Assembly (NCBI RefSeq): GCF_030506305.1
Contig: NZ_CP119421.1
Span: forward strand, 3,054,501 to 3,118,500
Origin: Porifericola rhodea
Lineage (GTDB): Bacteria > Bacteroidota > Bacteroidia > Cytophagales > Cyclobacteriaceae
Length of the DNA stretch: 64,000 bases
Direction: 5' to 3'
Positions 43,965-52,605 of this stretch are shown piece after piece. The notes beneath the pieces are model-generated. The model made no database searches, was not told the DNA's origin, and saw only the letters and a list, made by a program, of their open reading frames with translations. How positions within the stretch are numbered: position 1 is the first letter of the stretch; each line of letters opens with the position of its first letter. Made by a program: the position numbers and the translations under genes.

Positions 43965-44603
43965 ATGAACGGCCCGGATACAAACACCTGCTTCCCGCTA
44001 GCCCACTACGATAGGCTATGCTTTTTAAAAAATATCATTAAAAACCCTAACATCATTGTGGGAGACTATACCTATTATGATGACTTTGAAGATGTTCATA
44101 ATTTTGAGAAGAATGTCAGGTATCATTTTGATTTTGTAGGTGACAAGCTCATCATCGGTAAGTTTTGTATGATTGCTTCAGATGTTAGCTTCATTATGAA
44201 TGGAGCCAATCACCTGAGCCAGTCAGTATCCAGCTATCCTTTTGCTATATTCGGGCATGGCTGGGAGCAGGCTATGGAAGGAAAGACATATCCTACTAAA
44301 GGAGATACAATTATAGGCAACGATGTCTGGATAGGCTACAAAGCATGTATTATGCCGGGTGTAACGATAGGAGATGGAGCCATTATCGCTGCCAACGCAA
44401 CTGTTACCAAAGATGTACCTCCATATGCGATAGTGGGAGGCAACCCTGCTGAGGTAATCAGAAAGCGGTTCAATGAAGAGCAAGTAGCCAAGCTGCTCAA
44501 GCTTAAATGGTGGGACTGGGAAGCGGAAAAGATTACAGCGAAACTACCGCTTTTAACAGGCAATAATATAGATCTTTTGCTGGCAGAAGCTACTGAGACC
44601 TGA
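43965..44603 (+). CDS. Vat/CatB-type xenobiotic O-acetyltransferase
   Basis: A 212-residue left-handed beta-helix acetyltransferase. It has [40 protein letters not shown] and the catalytic-histidine region [10 protein letters not shown] near residue 85. [40 protein letters not shown] and the terminal [11 protein letters not shown] match Vat (streptogramin A) and CatB (chloramphenicol) acetyltransferases. It uses acetyl-CoA in the cytoplasm. Homology does not prove resistance; a role on a sugar or unknown natural product is possible. It is 61 nt after the GRDP-like gene. Confidence 0.88.
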   Translation: MNGPDTNTCFPLAHYDRLCFLKNIIKNPNIIVGDYTYYDDFEDVHNFEKNVRYHFDFVGDKLIIGKFCMIASDVSFIMNGANHLSQSVSSYPFAIFGHGWEQAMEGKTYPTKGDTIIGNDVWIGYKACIMPGVTIGDGAIIAANATVTKDVPPYAIVGGNPAEVIRKRFNEEQVAKLLKLKWWDWEAEKITAKLPLLTGNNIDLLLAEATET

Positions 44604-44659
44604 TGACCCATTACACCATTCTGAACTACTAACAACCTAATATAAAAGCTAAAACACCT

Positions 44660-45931
44660 ATGCTACTAGCAAGACGCCTTAACCGTACTATTGCCTATTG
44701 CCTTTGTATGAGCTTTGCCTTTTTGTCATGCTCACCCTCACAAAACGAAACCGATGTAGAAGTAAACACTACTAAAGAGCAGGAGTGGCAGACACTCTTC
44801 AACGGTGAGACTTTAGAAAACTGGAACTCTACCGGAAGTGCAGATGCCAGGGTAGAAGGGCAGCAACTGATCTTAAGACGCAATGCCGATGCTCCGGGCT
44901 GGCTGATATCTAATGCACAGCCTGCTAATTTTGAGCTTAAGACTGAGTTTAAACTTAGTGAGGGCACCAATAGTGGTGTGGCGATACGTGTTCCTACCAA
45001 GCGAAATGTAGATCCGGTCACCAGTGGCTATGAAGTAAACCTGGACAATCGTGCGGATATCCCCAACCCTAGCGGCACTCTGGACTTTCTGGCCAGAGCC
45101 TTCTGGAATGAAGACATAGATCCTCAGGGCTGGAACCAACTGCACGTAAAAGCAGATGGTGATCATATAGAAGTAAAGGTGAACGGAAAAAAGGTGGTAG
45201 AAACTTTTAGCCGTAGAAGTAGCAAGGGGGCTATTGCCTTACAAGCTCCTTTGACTGATGCCGGTGAAGTACGTTTTCGTCAGATGCAAATTAAAGAACT
45301 GCCTCCTTCCTCATTTAGCCAGCCACAGCTACGCGACTATATGCTTTCTACCTATAAAGGAAGTAAACAGACTCTATTTGATGGAGAAAGCCTTAATGGC
45401 TGGCAAAAGCTGGGTGAAGCAAAATGGTCTGTCGCGCAAGGTATAATTACCGGTGATAGCCAGGGCTCGGATGGTGGGTACCTTTGTACAGATAAAACTT
45501 ACAAGAACTTCTACCTTAGCCTTCAATTCAAGATTGCCTTTGAGGATAACAGTGGAGTTTTTGTAAGACTGCAACCTGATGCCACAGAGGTAAGTCTGGA
45601 TGTAGGACTAGAAGTAAACGTCTACGATGCTCCGGGAATGGCGTGGGCCCACCCCACAGGCTCTATTAATACTCATGCCCGCGCTTTTACCGGTCTCATC
45701 AGTTACGAAGAGTGGAATACAATGGAAATTTTCGCTTTTGATGAGCAGTTGAGTGTCTACGTAAATGGAGTTAAGGCCTCAGAGGCTACAGTACCAACGA
45801 AGTATCAGGAGGCAGGTAAAATCTGTCTACAGGTATACCCCAGGGTAGCTACTGATGAAGGTCCTTCTCAGGTCAGTTACAAAAACATCCAGCTAAAGAA
45901 TTTTGAAGGTATCCCTTTTGTAGGTTACTAG
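44660..45931 (+). CDS. Double-DUF1080 (3-keto-disaccharide hydrolase-like) lipoprotein
   Basis: A 423-residue lipoprotein (signal with AFLSC, C24). It contains two concanavalin-like DUF1080 domains, at about 42-215 and 235-420. Each starts with the LFNGxxLxxW pattern (TLFNGETLENWNSTG and TLFDGESLNGWQKLG) and has the matching beta strands (FELKTEFKLSEGTNSGVAIR and FYLSLQFKIAFEDNSGVFVR). DUF1080 proteins were linked to 3-keto-glycoside hydrolysis. It is convergent with the Tat-exported TIM-barrel epimerase, a common partner in the same catabolic settings. Confidence 0.9.
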   Translation: MLLARRLNRTIAYCLCMSFAFLSCSPSQNETDVEVNTTKEQEWQTLFNGETLENWNSTGSADARVEGQQLILRRNADAPGWLISNAQPANFELKTEFKLSEGTNSGVAIRVPTKRNVDPVTSGYEVNLDNRADIPNPSGTLDFLARAFWNEDIDPQGWNQLHVKADGDHIEVKVNGKKVVETFSRRSSKGAIALQAPLTDAGEVRFRQMQIKELPPSSFSQPQLRDYMLSTYKGSKQTLFDGESLNGWQKLGEAKWSVAQGIITGDSQGSDGGYLCTDKTYKNFYLSLQFKIAFEDNSGVFVRLQPDATEVSLDVGLEVNVYDAPGMAWAHPTGSINTHARAFTGLISYEEWNTMEIFAFDEQLSVYVNGVKASEATVPTKYQEAGKICLQVYPRVATDEGPSQVSYKNIQLKNFEGIPFVGY

Positions 45932-46812
45932 GAACTAAGAGCAGCCTGGGCTTCCTGAAGCAGTGCCTGTACTTTTGCTTTAGGATCGCCCGGCCCCAAA
46001 GTCTCCAGTGGAAAGTAGCCCCTGTAACGTACAGCACGTGCTATTTCTACTATTCGCTCTATATTCGTCTTTTCTGCCTTCCCATTTACATAAACCTCCT
46101 CTTTGACCTGCCAACTGCGGGCATAAGGAGCTAGCTGCTTTATTTCCTGGTAAGGCTTAGCTCTCAGGCTGCCAATATCCAGCATAAGTCCCAGATAGGG
46201 GTGGTCTATCTCCAGCAATACATCTTCTACTTCATTCGCTGTTTTAAGAAACTCATAGTGGTTTTGTAAGTTGAGCATCACACCATACTGAGCCGCCACA
46301 TCTGCACTTTGGCGGAGTCCGTCAATAAGGCGGGCGCGAGCTCTCTTCCATTCGCTACGGTCTTCTACAGTTTTTCCGGCAAATACACGAAGGCAGGGAG
46401 TGCCTAGCCTGGCTGCTGCTGCAATCCAGTTTTCTACCAGCTTTAGGTCTTCTTTTCTTTTTTGCGAATCACGCTGGGCAAAATCGTTTCGTACGCCGGT
46501 ACCACAGATGGAAAGGCCCAGCGTATATGCTTTATGCTTAAAGCTGTAAAGCGTAGCATCGTCTGGTACCAGTGGGTAGCCTGGAAAATAATAGGCGGTG
46601 GCATCCAGGGCAGCAAAAGGTAGGTTAGCACAATACTCCAAGAGGCTTTCCAGGTTCATACTACCTTCTCTTAATGCCTGATTGAATGAAAAAGCATTGA
46701 GAGCCAGCTTGAGGTTAGGCTGTTGGGCCATAGCCAGGGTAGGTAAGCCTGATAATACAGGAAGAGCCGTAGCAGCACAGCCAGACGTTTTCAAAAAGCG
46801 GCGTCGGTTCAT
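45928..46812 (-). CDS. Tat-exported sugar phosphate isomerase/epimerase-like TIM barrel
   Basis: A 294-residue protein with a twin-arginine signal (MNRRRFLKTSGCAATALPVL, cut after AMAQ). The mature part is an AP-endonuclease-2-type TIM barrel: LKLALNAFSFNQALREGSMN, LGLSICGTGVRNDFA, LRVFAGKTVED, VMLNLQNHYEFL (metal-binding histidine), LGLMLDIGSL and FPLETLGPGDP (metal-binding glutamate). Exported members occur beside DUF1080 and Gfo/Idh/MocA genes and probably act on oxidised sugars. Its stop overlaps the DUF1080 stop by 4 nt on the other strand. Confidence 0.9.
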   Translation of the reverse strand: MNRRRFLKTSGCAATALPVLSGLPTLAMAQQPNLKLALNAFSFNQALREGSMNLESLLEYCANLPFAALDATAYYFPGYPLVPDDATLYSFKHKAYTLGLSICGTGVRNDFAQRDSQKRKEDLKLVENWIAAAARLGTPCLRVFAGKTVEDRSEWKRARARLIDGLRQSADVAAQYGVMLNLQNHYEFLKTANEVEDVLLEIDHPYLGLMLDIGSLRAKPYQEIKQLAPYARSWQVKEEVYVNGKAEKTNIERIVEIARAVRYRGYFPLETLGPGDPKAKVQALLQEAQAALSS

Positions 46813-46972
46813 AGGTTGTTGTCGTTTACGGAATATAGAAAAATCTGATGAGCTGAGTAATGTGTTCCACAGCTAAATAGCGCTGTCGCGCATTTTTTTC
46901 CTCTTAAAACCTTTAAAAAAGCCTGGTATAAGGTATTTGTAGGCTTGGCATTATCTTGTCTATCTAGGAGGT

Positions 46973-47668
46973 ATGTCATGGGATTTAAATATAAACTTCG
47001 CTTTAGCAATGCTGGCAATCGCCAACCCGATAGGTCTGGTGCCTTTCTGGTCGGAACTGATGAGCGATACCAGCAGGAAAGTACGTAAACAAGTAGCTCT
47101 TTTGACCACTCTTTCTGCTACTGCTATACTTCTGTTATTTCTGAATGGAAGCCAGATGGTAATGCGCTTTTTTAGTATAGACATTCCTGTTTTTAAAGTA
47201 GCAGGAGGCTTGCTATTGTTACAGACAGCTTTTTCAATGGTAAAAGGTCAGGCTACCCGCCTGGATGAAAGAGACGAAGAAGGGGAAACCTATTTTGAGA
47301 TTTCTAAAAAACGTTTTAGAAAGGTAATAGTGCCATTGGTAGTGCCTATGCTTTCGGGGCCGGGCACAATTACTACGGTAGTTTTGTACGGTTCACGAGC
47401 GAGTAATATGATGGATAATGTAGGTATGTCGGTAATACTGGTAGGTACAATGTTTTTGCTCTTTCTAATATTTGCCTTTTCACATTTTCTGGAAAAAAAT
47501 ATAGATAACCTGGTATTTGTGGTTATGACACGCATACTAGGAATTATTGTAGCAGCTATTGCTATGCAGTTTATGTTAGAGGGCTTGGGAGCAATATTTC
47601 CCAACTGGCTGGAAGGGCAGTCTACCTTTGATGATCCTAATTCATATGGTGCAAAAGATAACCCCTAA
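46973..47668 (+). CDS. MarC-family integral membrane protein
   Basis: A 231-residue membrane protein with about six helices. It has the family start LNINFALAMLAIANPIGLVP, with the conserved NPIG motif, and VPMLSGPGTITTVVL (the SGPG motif), then MQFMLEGLGAIFP near the end. A Shine-Dalgarno-like GGAGGT lies at 46967-46972, directly before the ATG. MarC proteins are poorly understood transporters, once wrongly linked to multiple antibiotic resistance. It is a single gene. Confidence 0.92.
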   Translation: MSWDLNINFALAMLAIANPIGLVPFWSELMSDTSRKVRKQVALLTTLSATAILLLFLNGSQMVMRFFSIDIPVFKVAGGLLLLQTAFSMVKGQATRLDERDEEGETYFEISKKRFRKVIVPLVVPMLSGPGTITTVVLYGSRASNMMDNVGMSVILVGTMFLLFLIFAFSHFLEKNIDNLVFVVMTRILGIIVAAIAMQFMLEGLGAIFPNWLEGQSTFDDPNSYGAKDNP

Positions 47669-47699
47669 AAGCCAATAAGTGAAGTAAATAAAAATTTGT

Positions 47700-47727
47700 A
47701 AGAGGTTAAACGGAAGATTAACCTCTT
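47700..47727. terminator. Convergent terminator between marC-type and marR-type genes
   Basis: AAGAGGTTAA (47700-47709), loop ACGGAAGA, TTAACCTCTT (47718-47727). The right arm includes the stop of the - strand MarR gene, followed on that strand by ACAAATTTTTATT, so it mainly serves MarR. Confidence 0.6.
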
Positions 47728-48164
47728 GCTTTGTCTAGTAAGTGATTGAGCTGTGCAGCCTCTTCTTCACTCAGGTTTTTAGCAGCATGCTCATTGAACT
47801 CAGAAACATCAATCTTTTCCAGTAGCTTGAGTCCTTCTTCGGTAATGGTGATATCTACCTGTCGGCGGTCGGCAGGGCATTCTTTACGAGTGAGCAAATG
47901 TTTAAGCCTTAGCTTCTCTACAATACGTGAGACATTAGACATCTTATCCAGCATACGTTCATTGAGCAACATAACAGATGAGGGGTTAGGGTACTGACCT
48001 CGTAATATGCGCAGTACATTGTATTGCTCAGGAGAAAGGTTATACTGTTTTAAAAATGATTTGTTGATGGAGTATACCCAGTTGCCCGTATACATCAGGT
48101 TAACGATAACCTTATGATGCTCACTAGCAAACTTTTTTTGTTTGATCTCTTCTTCCAGTTTCAT
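47718..48164 (-). CDS. MarR-family transcriptional regulator
   Basis: A 148-residue MarR protein. The winged HTH spans about 55-115: LSPEQYNVLRILRGQYPNPS, MLLNERMLDKMSNVSRIVEK as the recognition region, KHLLTRKECPADRRQVDITI as the wing with the conserved DRR, and TEEGLKLLEKID. The helical ends form the dimer interface. Target genes are not obvious; the convergent MarC gene and upstream nuoK are candidates only by position. A TATCTTTA box ends 4 nt before its ATG (48176-48169), so the transcript may be nearly leaderless. Confidence 0.92.
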   Translation of the reverse strand: MKLEEEIKQKKFASEHHKVIVNLMYTGNWVYSINKSFLKQYNLSPEQYNVLRILRGQYPNPSSVMLLNERMLDKMSNVSRIVEKLRLKHLLTRKECPADRRQVDITITEEGLKLLEKIDVSEFNEHAAKNLSEEEAAQLNHLLDKARG

Positions 48165-48168
48165 TGAC

Positions 48169-48176
48169 TAAAGATA
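48169..48176 (-). promoter_or_regulatory. -7-like box just upstream of the MarR ATG
   Basis: On the - strand TATCTTTA (one base off TAnnTTTG) lies 4 nt before the ATG, so transcription would begin at or next to the start codon. Confidence 0.3.
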
Positions 48177-48219
48177 GTTATTCTATCAAAAACATCATTC
48201 TATAAGGCCTACTTCTGCC

Positions 48220-48525
48220 TTATTCTTTCATGCTATTTACCTCATTGAGGTTAGCTGTTTTATAAAAGTTATAAATCTTTAGAACAATTGCCATAGCTAC
48301 TGCTGCCTCTGCTGCGGCAACAATGATCACAAAAAGAGAAAAAACCTGTCCCTGAAGCTTGAAAGCATCGTACTGGCTAAAAGCAATTAGGTTAATGTTA
48401 GCAGCATTAAAGATCAGCTCTATACCCATAAGCACTACGATAGCATTCTTTTTAACAATAACGATAGCAATGCCAATGCATAACAGTAAAGCACTCAGGA
48501 TAAAGTAATGTTCCAGTGGAATCAT
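48220..48525 (-). CDS. nuoK: NADH-quinone oxidoreductase subunit K, standing alone
   Basis: A 101-residue membrane protein with three helices. GIELIFNAANINLIAFSQY carries the glutamate in helix 2 used in proton transfer (E36-region), and VFSLFVIIVAAAEAAVAMAI is the helix 3 with the second conserved glutamate. Start and length (IPLEHYFILSALLLCIGIAI) fit NuoK, not the shorter MrpC-like relatives, which lack the AAAEAA motif. It is the proton-pumping subunit of complex I, but no other nuo gene adjoins it: LytTR lies 30 nt upstream and MarR 55 nt downstream on the same strand. Confidence 0.92.
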   Translation of the reverse strand: MIPLEHYFILSALLLCIGIAIVIVKKNAIVVLMGIELIFNAANINLIAFSQYDAFKLQGQVFSLFVIIVAAAEAAVAMAIVLKIYNFYKTANLNEVNSMKE

Positions 48526-48555
48526 AATGTAGATTTTGTGTAAAACTATAAAATT

Positions 48556-49326
48556 TTAGCGACTCAGCCATGCTTTAAAGTCAGGAGAACGCTCTACACT
48601 TACTACCGCTTCCATTTGGTTTTGAGGCTTGAGGTCCAGCTTTACCCTGCTTTTTGAGTAGGTATGCATTTGCGCTATTGCATCAATATTTACAATGAAT
48701 TTGCGGTTGATCCTAAAGAATTGCTCAGGGTCTAGCGTGTCTTCCAACTGCTGCATGGTGTAATCCACGACATACTTTTGGCTTTGAAAGCTAAGCATCT
48801 GTACCAGTTTTTCGTGAGCATAAAAATATGCGATCTCAGCTACTTCTATGCTTTTAATGGTTTGCCCGTAACTCACCATAAACCTCTTTCGGTATGTTGG
48901 TTTTTGCAGGCTTAGCATCAGGGCTTTCAGGTTTTGCTCTGGAACCTGTTGCTGACTTTTAAGCTGCTTATATTTTTCCAGGCTAGCTTGTAAGTCTCGC
49001 TTGCTCACAGGTTTGAGCAGATAGTCTATACTGTTCAGTTTGAATGCCTGAATTGCGTATTCATCGTAGGCGGTGGTAAAAATGATGGGAGTTTGCATAT
49101 GAGTTATGCCTTGCTGTTGTAGGTGTTCAAATATCTTAAAAGAGACCCCATCGGCCAGGTGTATGTCTAAAAAGATAAGTTCGGCCTGGTATTGTTGCAA
49201 CCACCTGACGGCTTTGTCTATAGTATCCAGTACATCCAGAACTTCAATGCGGGAGTCAAGAGCCTTAAGGTGGCGGATAAGCTTGTCGGCAGCAGGCTGT
49301 TCATCTTCTATAATAAGTACTTTCAT
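48556..49326 (-). CDS. LytTR-family response regulator
   Basis: A 256-residue two-domain regulator. The receiver (1-120) has KVLIIEDEQPAADKL, the phosphorylated D54 in LIFLDIHLADG, the threonine in IFTTAYDEYAI and the lysine in YLLKPVSKRDL. The LytTR DNA-binding domain (about 150-255) has IKSIEVAEIAYFYAHEKLVQ and the FFRINRKFIVNIDAIAQM block. It is separated by 1 nt from the LytS-type kinase upstream and belongs to the same operon. Its DNA target is not visible here. Confidence 0.95.
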   Translation of the reverse strand: MKVLIIEDEQPAADKLIRHLKALDSRIEVLDVLDTIDKAVRWLQQYQAELIFLDIHLADGVSFKIFEHLQQQGITHMQTPIIFTTAYDEYAIQAFKLNSIDYLLKPVSKRDLQASLEKYKQLKSQQQVPEQNLKALMLSLQKPTYRKRFMVSYGQTIKSIEVAEIAYFYAHEKLVQMLSFQSQKYVVDYTMQQLEDTLDPEQFFRINRKFIVNIDAIAQMHTYSKSRVKLDLKPQNQMEAVVSVERSPDFKAWLSR

Positions 49327-49327
49327 A

Positions 49328-50389
49328 TCAGTTTGGTTTGTATAGAAGTGGTAGGTGAGCTACGTACTGTCCATCTTCTTTATAAAATTTAGGCTTTTGC
49401 ACAGAGAGCAGGCGATACTTTTCTTTAAGGTTATAGAGTCCTATCCCAGTGGAGCCTACCTCTTCCTGCCTCTTTTGAAAAGTATTGCGCACTATCAAAT
49501 AGTTATTCTGTACTTCTATGAAAATACTGAGGGGGCTTTCGCGGCTAAAAGCATTGTGCTTGATAGCGTTTTCCAATAAAATTTGCAGACTGAGAGGTGG
49601 GAGGTACAACTCCCAGTGCTCCGAAAATACATTTTGGTGTACCTGTAATGCTTTGCCAAAACGTATCTGCTGTAAGTACATATAAGATTCTGCCATACTA
49701 AACTCATCCCGGAGGCTTACCAAATTTTTGTCTTTGATTTCCAGTATGTAGCGGTAAAAGCGCGCAAATTCATTAATAAACTCTTCTGCGGTGTCTGGCC
49801 TGCTGTGTACCAAAGAGGACAAGGTATTAAGACTGTTAAACAAAAAGTGAGGGTTAACCTGACTTTTTAGTGCTTCGTATTGGGTGCGTAAGTTTTCTTT
49901 TTGTAAGCTTTCGGCTTCTATTAAGGAAGCTTTCCATGCTCTGAAGAAGGCACTTCCTTCCATAACAGCGGTAGCAATGGCATTGGCAATCAGGGCGATA
50001 AACAGATTATTAAAGAGCATGCTCTTATAAAAATCCGTTGAGCGTGCAAACAACTGGTCGTAGAGGTAAGTCCATAGCAGCATAATTAGCGCCGCATTAA
50101 AGGAGGTAAGAATAATTTCCAGTGCTATACGCTTAGCTACGTATTGGTTCCAGGGTAACCACGTATCCAGTTTTCTGACTGCCGTAATATTAGCTGCAAA
50201 AATGGCTGCTGATACTGTAAAGGTAAAGAGGATGCTGTACCAAAAATGGTTTTGTTCTAAGGCTTCCCATGTCTCCCCGGCAACCCATGTTTTAATAACA
50301 TACAGCCCGGGAATTAGCAGGCTCATGATAGCTACGGCAAATAGGATATTTCTGTAGCGGCTGAGTCGGGGAGATCTTATAGGTATCAT
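49328..50389 (-). CDS. LytS-type sensor histidine kinase
   Basis: A 353-residue kinase. Four membrane helices lie in the first 150 residues (NILFAVAIMSLLIPGLYVI, SILFTFTVSAAIFAA, IALEIILTSFNAALIMLLW and LFNNLFIALIANAIATAVM). The His_kinase domain then has the phosphorylated histidine in QVNPHFLFNSLNTLSSLVHS, and the HATPase has ILLENAIKHNAFS (N box) and GIGLYNLKEKYRLL (G box). This is the usual partner of LytTR regulators. Its ATG overlaps the stop of the upstream gene by 1 nt (TAATG), which points to coupled translation. Confidence 0.95.
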   Translation of the reverse strand: MIPIRSPRLSRYRNILFAVAIMSLLIPGLYVIKTWVAGETWEALEQNHFWYSILFTFTVSAAIFAANITAVRKLDTWLPWNQYVAKRIALEIILTSFNAALIMLLWTYLYDQLFARSTDFYKSMLFNNLFIALIANAIATAVMEGSAFFRAWKASLIEAESLQKENLRTQYEALKSQVNPHFLFNSLNTLSSLVHSRPDTAEEFINEFARFYRYILEIKDKNLVSLRDEFSMAESYMYLQQIRFGKALQVHQNVFSEHWELYLPPLSLQILLENAIKHNAFSRESPLSIFIEVQNNYLIVRNTFQKRQEEVGSTGIGLYNLKEKYRLLSVQKPKFYKEDGQYVAHLPLLYKPN

Positions 50390-51012
50390 TAATCAAAGTT
50401 ACCAAACTTAAGGCTAAGCGCCACGCTCATACTACTTAGGTTGCTGTCGGTAATGCCAAAAGTATCTGAACCGCTAATCAGGCGGTAGGTTACGCCTCCA
50501 CTTACCCGAAAAAAGGGAGCTACGTTTACTTCCAGGTGAGCTCCGGGCTCAAATACGAAGAAATTACTTTTGGAGCTCTCAAAATCTCCTACACCCTCAT
50601 AGTCCTGTTCAATACCTCCTCCACCAATTAATACATTGCTCAAAAGGTGCAGGATTCGGTCGGAGTTGACTATGTATTCAAACATAAAACCCCCGTAGCC
50701 CATATCATAGTGCAAGTCCAGATTAGGATCTACTCTGTTTTCAGGAGCTACATCCAGATTGTTGATGAGGCTATATCCGCCTCCGCCAATCATAAATTTT
50801 TTGTTGATCAGCCAACCTCCTTTACCCCCGAAAAAGGTAGCAAAGTCTCCTTCTATCGCAGAAAGTTTAACACTGGGAGCGAGGTATCCACCGGAATTGG
50901 TAATGGTAAAATCGCCAAAGAGTGTTTCCTGTTCGCTTTCTTCCTGTGCCCAAAGTGTAGTAGACAAGCAGCATATTAAGATCAGGGAAAGTATATTTCT
51001 GTACATCTTCAT
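50389..51012 (-). CDS. Predicted outer-membrane beta-barrel protein in the LytS/LytTR operon
   Basis: About 207 residues from the ATG at 51012; the longer frame to 51117 is disfavoured because the signal peptide begins KMYRNILSLILICCLSTTLW with a cut after AQ. The mature protein is rich in alternating strands (GGYLAPSVKLSAIEG, FMIGGGGYSLINN, MGYGGFMFEYIVN, GAHLEVNVAPFFRVSGGVTY) and ends in an aromatic strand (VALSLKFGNFD), as in porin-like barrels. No family is recognised. The TAATG overlap to the kinase gene suggests the barrel could be part of the signal input, which is inference. Confidence 0.75.
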   Translation of the reverse strand: MKMYRNILSLILICCLSTTLWAQEESEQETLFGDFTITNSGGYLAPSVKLSAIEGDFATFFGGKGGWLINKKFMIGGGGYSLINNLDVAPENRVDPNLDLHYDMGYGGFMFEYIVNSDRILHLLSNVLIGGGGIEQDYEGVGDFESSKSNFFVFEPGAHLEVNVAPFFRVSGGVTYRLISGSDTFGITDSNLSSMSVALSLKFGNFD

Positions 51013-51193
51013 GAATAACAAAAGTTTAAAAAGTATAAATAATAATAGTCTGTTGTAACTACCATTAAGCATGTCTTTTGTTGAGTGAGCGGCGCTAACT
51101 TTTTGTGTATTGCCCACTGGGCAAATCTAAATGATCAGGTTACTAGCGTATTATAAAAGTGGATGAGCAGGAATAAATTGTGTGCGAACCGGA

Positions 51194-52477
51194 TTAGCCT
51201 GCCTGCTGCTGTTCTAAGGGGCGGCTTTGTGTTTTTTTGTCCAGAGGTGTAGCTCCCTTCTTTTGAGCAAAAAGTATGATGCGGAAAGTAGTGCCAACAT
51301 CTACCTCAGATTCTTTTACAAAGATTTTTCCTTTGTGGTAGTTTTCTATGATGCGTTGCGAAAGAGAAAGTCCTAATCCCCAACCTCTTTTTTTAGTAGT
51401 ATAGCCGGGCGTAAAAACCTGGCTGATTTTAGACTTAGGAATCCCTTTACCATCGTCGGTGATATCTATAACTACTTTATCTCTCTCCTGACTGATGTTA
51501 ATGGTAATGCGGCCTACGCCACTCATGGCATCTACTGCATTTTTGCAGATATTTTCTATTACCCACTCAAAGAGGGGGCGGTTCATCATAGCCAGTATCT
51601 GCTCAGATGAGCATTTGATCTCCATCTTTACCTTGGTAGAGATACGTTTTTCCAGATAACCTACTGTTTCTTTGATGGTGCTGAGGATATTTTCCTGCTT
51701 AAGCGTAGGGATAGAGCCGATGCTTGAGAAGCGCGCGGTAATCATCTCCAGACGCTTAATATCTTTATCTAACTCTTTGATGATACTGGGGTCATAACGC
51801 TCCGGCTCTGAGCGGAAAAACTCCAGCCAGGCCATTAAAGAAGAAAGGGGGGTCCCTAGCTGATGGGCTGTTTCTTTGGCCATGCCAATCCATACCCGGT
51901 TTTGCTCTGCACGTTTAGAGTAGCTGAAAACAGAATAGGTTAGAATAACAAATACGGCAATTACAGAGAGCTGCACATAGGGGTAGTACTGTAACTGAGT
52001 AAGTAGGTAAGAGTTCTTATAGTAGACAAACTGGTACCCATCTACCATGCCAGTAGTAGGGTTAGTTAATACAATTTCTATATGGTCGTGCAACTCACGC
52101 ATCTCTTCCAGCTGAGCTTCTATGATGCGCTGCTTCTTTTCTTCGCTATAAGTATCTTTAAGCCCCAGGTTACGGCCTTCAATGTAGTTACCGTAGCTAT
52201 CTGTCAGGATAACGGGAATGCTATTGTTAGGTACAATTACCTGTTGGAAAAGGAAGGGGATATCATCACCTTCAGAATTCGCAACCATTTCCAGTGTTTC
52301 AGCATAAAGGTTGATAAAGCTACGCTCTCTCTCTTTAAGCTCCTCTACCAAACTATTAGTGTAAAAGACTGAGCCCCCTGCAATTAGGGTAGCTACTATT
52401 AACACTATAAACTTAACTGTATTCTTCTGCTGGTAAATGTTGCTTACCTTATCTTTCGCATAAAAGCGCTTACTCAT
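51194..52477 (-). CDS. Membrane sensor histidine kinase
   Basis: A 427-residue kinase from the ATG at 52477; the TTG two codons earlier is less likely. Two membrane helices (VKFIVLIVATLIAGGSVFY and VQLSVIAVFVILTYSVFSY) enclose a periplasmic sensor domain of about 125 residues. The HisKA histidine is in AKETAHQLGTPLSSLMAWLE (H205), followed by HATPase motifs IENICKNAVDAM, DDGKGIP, FTPGYTTKKRGWGLGLSLS. There is no adjacent response regulator. A TAAATTTG box (52488-52481) ends 3 nt before the ATG, suggesting a leaderless transcript. Confidence 0.93.
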   Translation of the reverse strand: MSKRFYAKDKVSNIYQQKNTVKFIVLIVATLIAGGSVFYTNSLVEELKERERSFINLYAETLEMVANSEGDDIPFLFQQVIVPNNSIPVILTDSYGNYIEGRNLGLKDTYSEEKKQRIIEAQLEEMRELHDHIEIVLTNPTTGMVDGYQFVYYKNSYLLTQLQYYPYVQLSVIAVFVILTYSVFSYSKRAEQNRVWIGMAKETAHQLGTPLSSLMAWLEFFRSEPERYDPSIIKELDKDIKRLEMITARFSSIGSIPTLKQENILSTIKETVGYLEKRISTKVKMEIKCSSEQILAMMNRPLFEWVIENICKNAVDAMSGVGRITINISQERDKVVIDITDDGKGIPKSKISQVFTPGYTTKKRGWGLGLSLSQRIIENYHKGKIFVKESEVDVGTTFRIILFAQKKGATPLDKKTQSRPLEQQQAG

Positions 52478-52480
52478 ATA

Positions 52481-52488
52481 CAAATTTA
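52481..52488 (-). promoter_or_regulatory. -7 box directly before the kinase ATG
   Basis: On the - strand TAAATTTG, an exact TAnnTTTG match, is followed by TAT and then the ATG at 52477. No good -33 is seen. If used, the transcript would start at or near the A of the ATG. Confidence 0.4.
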
Positions 52489-52605
52489 CTTTTGAGCCGA
52501 TATTCCCTTTAGAAAATCAGCAGTGCATATGTAAGTTAACGAATACGGAGCGATAAATTATTTATAAGCCCAAGAATATTAGCGCTTTAGCTATCAGGGT
52601 AGGGG

